Origin: Nevskia sp.
GTDB lineage: Bacteria > Pseudomonadota > Gammaproteobacteria > Nevskiales > Nevskiaceae
Direction: 5' to 3'
NCBI GenBank assembly: GCA_030694365.1
Contig: JAUXYM010000009.1
Coordinates: 1 to 36,420 of the forward strand
Length of the DNA: 36,420 nucleotides
The notes below the pieces were generated by a model. The model did not search any database and was not told the DNA's origin. It saw only the letters and a program-made list of their open reading frames with translations. The position numbers and the translations under genes were made by a program. Shown piece by piece: positions 33,308 to 36,420 of this stretch. Numbering within the stretch: the first letter of the stretch is position 1; each line of letters opens with the position of its first letter.

Positions 33308-34138
33308 TTACTTCTTGTGACGGCTGCGCACGATGAACTTCTGCGTGCGCTTGTTATTGCGGGTCTTGAGACCCTTGGCTTTCTGGCCCCACGGCGACAC
33401 CGGGTGCGGATTGCCCTGACCGGACTTGCCTTCACCACCACCGTGCGGGTGATCGACCGGGTTCATGACGACACCGCGGACGGTCGGACGAATGCCCTTC
33501 CAGCGCTTGGCGCCAGCCTTGCCGTAATGGCGCAGGTTGTGCTCGCTGTTGGAGACTTCGCCGAGGGTGGCGCGGCACTCGGTATGCACCAGGCGCATTT
33601 CGCCCGAACGCAGACGAACCGTCGCGTACTCACCTTCGCGAGCGACCAGCTGCACGGCGGCACCGGCCGAGCGCGCCAACTGGGCACCCTTGCCAATGCG
33701 CAGTTCGATGCAGTGAATCGTCGAACCGACCGGGATGTTGCGGATCGGCAGGCTGTTGCCCGGCTTGATCGGCGCATCCGAACCGGATTGGATTGCATCG
33801 CCAACACTCACGCCCTTCGGCGCAATGATGTAACGACGCTCGCCATCCTTGTACAGCAGGAGCGCGATGTGTGCGCTGCGGTTCGGATCGTATTCAATCC
33901 GCTCGACCTTGGCCGCGACCGAATCCTTGTCACGCTTGAAATCGATCAGGCGGTAATGCTGCTTGTGACCGCCGCCCTGATGACGCGTGGTGATGTGGCC
34001 GTGGTTGTTGCGACCACCGTTCGAGTGCTTGGCCTCGAGCAGCGGCGCATACGGACGTCCCTTGAACAGCTCCGGGTGCGTCACTGAAACCACGTGACGG
34101 CGACCTGGGCTGGTCGGTTTCATTTTCTGGAGTGGCAT
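33308..34138 (-). CDS. rplB: 50S ribosomal protein L2
   Basis: L2 is a large primary binder close to the peptidyl-transferase centre. The 276 residues (E. coli 273) show [40 protein letters not shown], the SH3-like core, and the C-terminal [18 protein letters not shown] with the conserved histidine of HPHGGGEG, followed by [13 protein letters not shown]. It lies 15 bp after rplW. Confidence 0.99.
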   Translation of the reverse strand: MPLQKMKPTSPGRRHVVSVTHPELFKGRPYAPLLEAKHSNGGRNNHGHITTRHQGGGHKQHYRLIDFKRDKDSVAAKVERIEYDPNRSAHIALLLYKDGERRYIIAPKGVSVGDAIQSGSDAPIKPGNSLPIRNIPVGSTIHCIELRIGKGAQLARSAGAAVQLVAREGEYATVRLRSGEMRLVHTECRATLGEVSNSEHNLRHYGKAGAKRWKGIRPTVRGVVMNPVDHPHGGGEGKSGQGNPHPVSPWGQKAKGLKTRNNKRTQKFIVRSRHKK

Positions 34139-34153
34139 TTCTCGTCGCTCCGA

Positions 34154-34471
34154 TTAGCTGTTGGCGCCAGCCAGGAAATCAATTTCCTGACCTTGAGCGA
34201 GCGTCACGTAGGCTTTCTTCCAGTCGGAACGAACGCCCATCGCACCGCCGAAGCGCTTGACCTTGCCTTTCACGTTCAGCGTCCGAACCGCTTCAACTTT
34301 GACGTTGAACAGCTTTTCGATCGCCGCCTTGATTTCCGGCTTCTTGGCGTCGCGCAGAACCTTGAACACCGCTTCATTGCTCTTTTCGGCAGCGCGCGTG
34401 CTCTTTTCCGAGACGACCGGTGCCAGAATCAGCTGATGCAGGCGTTCGCCCGAAATCTTGATCTTGCTCAT
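34154..34471 (-). CDS. rplW: 50S ribosomal protein L23
   Basis: L23 lies at the tunnel exit and is the docking point for trigger factor and SRP. The ATG at 34471 overlaps the rplD stop (ATGA) and gives 105 residues; an in-frame ATG three codons upstream is less likely. Family features are [40 protein letters not shown] and [21 protein letters not shown]. coli L23 has 100 residues. Confidence 0.97.
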   Translation of the reverse strand: MSKIKISGERLHQLILAPVVSEKSTRAAEKSNEAVFKVLRDAKKPEIKAAIEKLFNVKVEAVRTLNVKGKVKRFGGAMGVRSDWKKAYVTLAQGQEIDFLAGANS

Positions 34472-35073
34472 GACAGCCATGCCTCCAGCTTCTTGACCGC
34501 CGGAGCGGTCAAAAGCACCTTCTTGAATGACAGCAGCGAGACCGGATTGATGCCGTTGACATCGACCACGTTCACGCGGTGCAGGTTGCGCGCCGACAGG
34601 AACAGGTTGTGATCGAGGATATCGGTGACGATCAGAATGTCGTTGGCACCGACCACGTTCAGCTTCTCGATCAGCGTCTTGGTCTTCGCGGCTTCCACCG
34701 TGAACGAGTCAGCGATGATCAACGAGCCATTGCGGTTCAGCTCGGAGATGATCGAGCGGATTGCACCGCGATACATCTTCTTGTTGACCTTCTGGCTGTG
34801 ATCGCGCGGCACGGCAGCAAAGGTCTTGCCGCCGCCACGCCACAGCGGGCTGCGGATCGAACCGGCGCGAGCCTGGCCCGTGCCCTTCTGCTTCCACGGC
34901 TTCTTGCCGCCGCCACGCACCATCGCTTTCGACTTCTGAGCCTTGGTACCGGCGCGGCTGCCATTCAGATAAGCAGTCACAACCTGGTGCACGAGGGCTT
35001 CGTTGTAGTCGACGCCGAAAACGGCGTCAGCCACATTCAGCATGCTGTTGCTTGAGTGTAGTTGGAGATCCAT
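34468..35073 (-). CDS. rplD: 50S ribosomal protein L4
   Basis: L4 lines the tunnel and, in E. coli, represses its own S10 operon by acting on the mRNA leader. The 201 residues (exactly E. coli length) show [20 protein letters not shown], the extended loop with [20 protein letters not shown] and [20 protein letters not shown], and the globular end with [20 protein letters not shown]. The loop has the normal length. It lies 22 bp after rplC. Confidence 0.99.
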   Translation of the reverse strand: MDLQLHSSNSMLNVADAVFGVDYNEALVHQVVTAYLNGSRAGTKAQKSKAMVRGGGKKPWKQKGTGQARAGSIRSPLWRGGGKTFAAVPRDHSQKVNKKMYRGAIRSIISELNRNGSLIIADSFTVEAAKTKTLIEKLNVVGANDILIVTDILDHNLFLSARNLHRVNVVDVNGINPVSLLSFKKVLLTAPAVKKLEAWLS

Positions 35074-35095
35074 GTCGCCCAGTCCAATGAACTAC

Positions 35096-35731
35096 TTACT
35101 TGACCGTCGGATGCACGACGACGTCGGCACCCTTGTGTCCGGGCACGGCGCCCTTGACGAGCAGCAGATTGCGCTCGACGTCGATGCGGACCACGTCCAG
35201 GTTCAGGGCACTGATGTTGTCCGAACCCATGTGGCCGGCCATCTTCTTGCCTTTCCAGACCTTGCCCGGACTCTGGCGCTGACCGATGGAGCCCGGCACG
35301 CGATGCGACAGCGAGTTACCGTGGCTGGCACGACCGCCGCCGAAATTCCAGCGCTTCTGAACACCTGCGAAGCCCTTGCCGATGCTCACACCAGCCACGT
35401 CGACGGCCTTGACGCCTTCGAACGAAGTCACGGTGATCTCGGAACCCGGGACCAGATCGGCACCCTGGCTGTCATCGAGACGGAATTCCCAGAGTCCGCG
35501 CCCCGCAGCAACACCGGCCTTCTTGTAATGGCCTGCGAGCGGCTTGGAAACGTGGCTGGACTTCTTCTCGCCTGCGGTGACCTGAACGGCGCGATAGCCG
35601 TCGGTTTCCACAGTCTTGACTTGAGTGACGCGATTCGGCGTGCATTCGATCACGGTGACCGGGATCGACTCGCCGGCTTCCGTGAACACGCGGGTCATGC
35701 CCGCCTTGCGACCAACAATACCAATAGTCAT
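35096..35731 (-). CDS. rplC: 50S ribosomal protein L3
   Basis: L3 is one of the first proteins to bind 23S rRNA and reaches the peptidyl-transferase centre. The ATG at 35731 gives 211 residues (E. coli 209), opening [20 protein letters not shown]. The long extension with [40 protein letters not shown] is present. The Gln in [10 protein letters not shown] is the position of PrmB methylation in E. coli. A frame to 35875 overlaps rpsJ and is not used. It lies 16 bp after rpsJ. Confidence 0.98.
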   Translation of the reverse strand: MTIGIVGRKAGMTRVFTEAGESIPVTVIECTPNRVTQVKTVETDGYRAVQVTAGEKKSSHVSKPLAGHYKKAGVAAGRGLWEFRLDDSQGADLVPGSEITVTSFEGVKAVDVAGVSIGKGFAGVQKRWNFGGGRASHGNSLSHRVPGSIGQRQSPGKVWKGKKMAGHMGSDNISALNLDVVRIDVERNLLLVKGAVPGHKGADVVVHPTVK

Positions 35732-35747
35732 TTGTCTGATCCTCGCC

Positions 35748-36065
35748 TTAGTTGACGCGAATCTGGACTTCGACACCGGCCGGAAGATCGAGCTTCGACA
35801 GCGCGTCGACGGTCTTCTCGGTGGGGTCGATAATCTGCATAAGACGCTTGTGTGTACGAATTTCGTACTGGTCACGAGCAGACTTGTCTGCGTGCGGCGA
35901 CACCAGGATGGTGTAGCGCTCCATGCGGGTCGGCAGCGGAATAGGTCCGCGAACGACGGCGCCGGTGCGCTTCGCGGTTTCGACGATCTCGCGAGCCGAT
36001 TTATCGATCAAACGATGATCGAAGGCTTTGAGCCGAATGCGAATAGATTGGCTGGTTGCGGCCAT
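35748..36065 (-). CDS. rpsJ: 30S ribosomal protein S10
   Basis: S10 (NusE) is a head protein of the small subunit and, with NusB, takes part in antitermination. The ATG at 36065 gives 105 residues (E. coli 103), beginning [19 protein letters not shown]; a TTG four codons upstream is open but unlikely. Landmarks are [40 protein letters not shown] and [14 protein letters not shown]. It is the first gene of the S10 operon, behind a promoter and hairpin-bearing leader. Confidence 0.98.
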   Translation of the reverse strand: MAATSQSIRIRLKAFDHRLIDKSAREIVETAKRTGAVVRGPIPLPTRMERYTILVSPHADKSARDQYEIRTHKRLMQIIDPTEKTVDALSKLDLPAGVEVQIRVN

Positions 36066-36091
36066 GCTCTCACTCAAGTCTTAAAGAACGA

Positions 36092-36115
36092 CCCGGTAGC
36101 CGGATGGCTAACGGG
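36092..36115 (-). other. Hairpin in the S10 leader RNA
   Basis: Arms at 36092-36101 and 36106-36115 (CCCGGTAGCC/GGCTAACGGG) pair in 9 of 10 positions around a 4-nt loop. In the predicted leader of about 60 nt the hairpin lies about 26 nt before the rpsJ start. E. coli has a much longer S10 leader (about 170 nt) through which L4 regulates the operon; here only one hairpin fits, so a simpler control is likely. Confidence 0.55.
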
Positions 36116-36131
36116 GAACTAAGGGGCGCGA

Positions 36132-36160
36132 ATTATATCGACCCCATCACCCTGCTGCAA
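36132..36160 (-). promoter_or_regulatory. Predicted promoter of the S10 operon
   Basis: A perfect TATAAT (-10) at 36132-36137 lies 17 nt from a weaker TTGCAG (-35) at 36155-36160 on the minus strand. The sequence after the -10 (TCGCGCCCC) is a GC-rich discriminator as in stringently controlled ribosomal promoters. AT-rich DNA lies upstream, an UP-element-like stretch. Transcription would start near 36125. Confidence 0.8.
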
Positions 36161-36161
36161 C

Positions 36162-36219
36162 ACTGTTTGGAAAGTATTTCTGGAAACTCCAAAAATAAAC
36201 AACGAAACTTTCCAGACAG
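36162..36219. repeat. Overlapping inverted repeats upstream of the S10 promoter
   Basis: The arm ACTTTCCAGACAG (36207-36219) can pair with CTGTTTGGAAAGT (36163-36175) in 12 of 13 positions, and part of it, TTTCCAGA (36209-36216), with TCTGGAAA (36179-36186) in 8 of 8. The two pairings exclude each other. The block lies in the AT-rich region between the tuf terminator and the -35 of the S10 promoter, where it could be an UP element or a regulator site. Confidence 0.6.
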
Positions 36220-36229
36220 CAGAACCACC

Positions 36230-36270
36230 AGGGAAAACAACCCCCGCAAGCCCTCTGAGGCTCGCGGGGG
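36230..36270 (-). terminator. Intrinsic terminator of tuf
   Basis: The arms CCCCCGCAAGCC (36241-36252) and GGCTCGCGGGGG (36259-36270) form a 12-bp stem with one G-U pair in the minus-strand RNA and a 6-nt loop, followed by TTGTTTT. It lies 12 bp after the tuf stop codon and ends the upstream str-type operon. Confidence 0.92.
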
Positions 36271-36282
36271 CCGGGTACGGAC

Positions 36283-36420
36283 TTACTTCAGGATCTTGGT
36301 AACGACGCCAGCACCGACGGTGCGGCCGCCTTCACGGATGGCGAAGCGGACCTGCTCCTCCATCGCGATCGGGACGATCAGCTCCACCTTCACCTTGACG
36401 TTGTCGCCCGGCATCACCAT
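36283..36420 (-). CDS. tuf: Elongation factor Tu, C-terminal end (partial)
   Basis: The last 45 codons of an EF-Tu gene that continues beyond the window edge at 36420. EF-Tu brings aminoacyl-tRNA to the ribosome. The visible part is the end of domain [23 protein letters not shown], then a segment with [19 protein letters not shown] and final LK. It stops at TAA (36283-36285). The place directly before the S10 operon is the usual str-S10 junction (fusA-tufA), although fusA is not visible. A terminator follows. Confidence 0.98.
   Translation of the reverse strand: MVMPGDNVKVKVELIVPIAMEEQVRFAIREGGRTVGAGVVTKILK

Noticed and set aside
1..36420. tRNA, rRNA, CRISPR array, IS element or prophage
   Set aside because: I saw no cloverleaf-like sequence, repeat-spacer array, transposase, integrase or phage protein; all long genes have housekeeping or transport functions.

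Overview
This window looks like chromosomal DNA of a GC-rich gammaproteobacterium that respires aerobically through a cytochrome bc1 complex. Three things point there: the divergent rsmI / lpoA-yraN block, sspA-sspB placed directly behind the Rieske/cyt b/cyt c1 operon, and a complete S10-spc-alpha ribosomal protein cluster preceded by tuf. The GC-rich codon use and the TonB receptor style would suit a Nevskiales/Solimonadaceae- or Xanthomonadales-like organism, but that placement is inference; no rRNA gene is present to settle it. I see no tRNA, rRNA, CRISPR array, insertion sequence or prophage.

Layout. Positions 1-2236: the end of an ABC exporter gene, an unrecognised small protein gene and an SGNH-hydrolase gene with an unusual N-terminal part. 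Positions 2264-4448 (minus): an MFS exporter and rsmI. Positions 4514-8869 (plus): a tightly packed run of lpoA, yraN, a GlcD-type FAD oxidase and a MOSC protein, with a small tandem repeat before the last gene. Positions 8852-12668 (minus): petA-petB-petC-sspA-sspB, driven by a recognisable promoter at 12766-12795. Positions 12864-17706 (minus): a small secreted protein followed by an oligopeptide-type ABC importer (binding protein, two permeases, one ATPase). Upstream of it lies a 1075-residue TonB-dependent receptor with its own promoter and a strong terminator. Positions 21041-21649 hold the receptor promoter, an inverted pair of REP-like palindromes and the terminator of the alpha operon. 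From 21650 to 36065 (minus) runs the ribosomal cluster rpsJ-rplC-rplD-rplW-rplB-rpsS-rplV-rpsC-rplP-rpmC-rpsQ-rplN-rplX-rplE-rpsN-rpsH-rplF-rplR-rpsE-rpmD-rplO-secY-rpmJ-rpsM-rpsK-rpsD-rpoA-rplQ. The last 45 codons of tuf end the window.

Working together. The pet genes encode the quinol:cytochrome c oxidoreductase. The ribosomal cluster supplies translation, Sec export and RNA polymerase alpha. The TonB receptor and the Opp-like importer could form an outer- and inner-membrane uptake route, probably for peptides (inference from adjacency). Control signals I can point to are an S10 promoter with a GC-rich discriminator and AT-rich upstream DNA, an internal promoter before rpsM, a candidate spc terminator after rpmJ, and terminators after tuf, rplQ and the TonB receptor.

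Most of the window is ordinary housekeeping DNA. The most unusual signal is a family of degenerate 7-nt repeats (roughly YAGTGRY). They are arranged as inverted arms in several spacers of the ribosomal cluster, directly upstream of the start codons of rpmC, rplR (weakly), rplO and rplQ. Other points are a PAWY version of the cytochrome b Qo motif, a 30-codon acidic ORF squeezed between the Opp ATPase gene and petA, and a REP-like palindrome doublet. I did not find a convincing new defence or mobile system.
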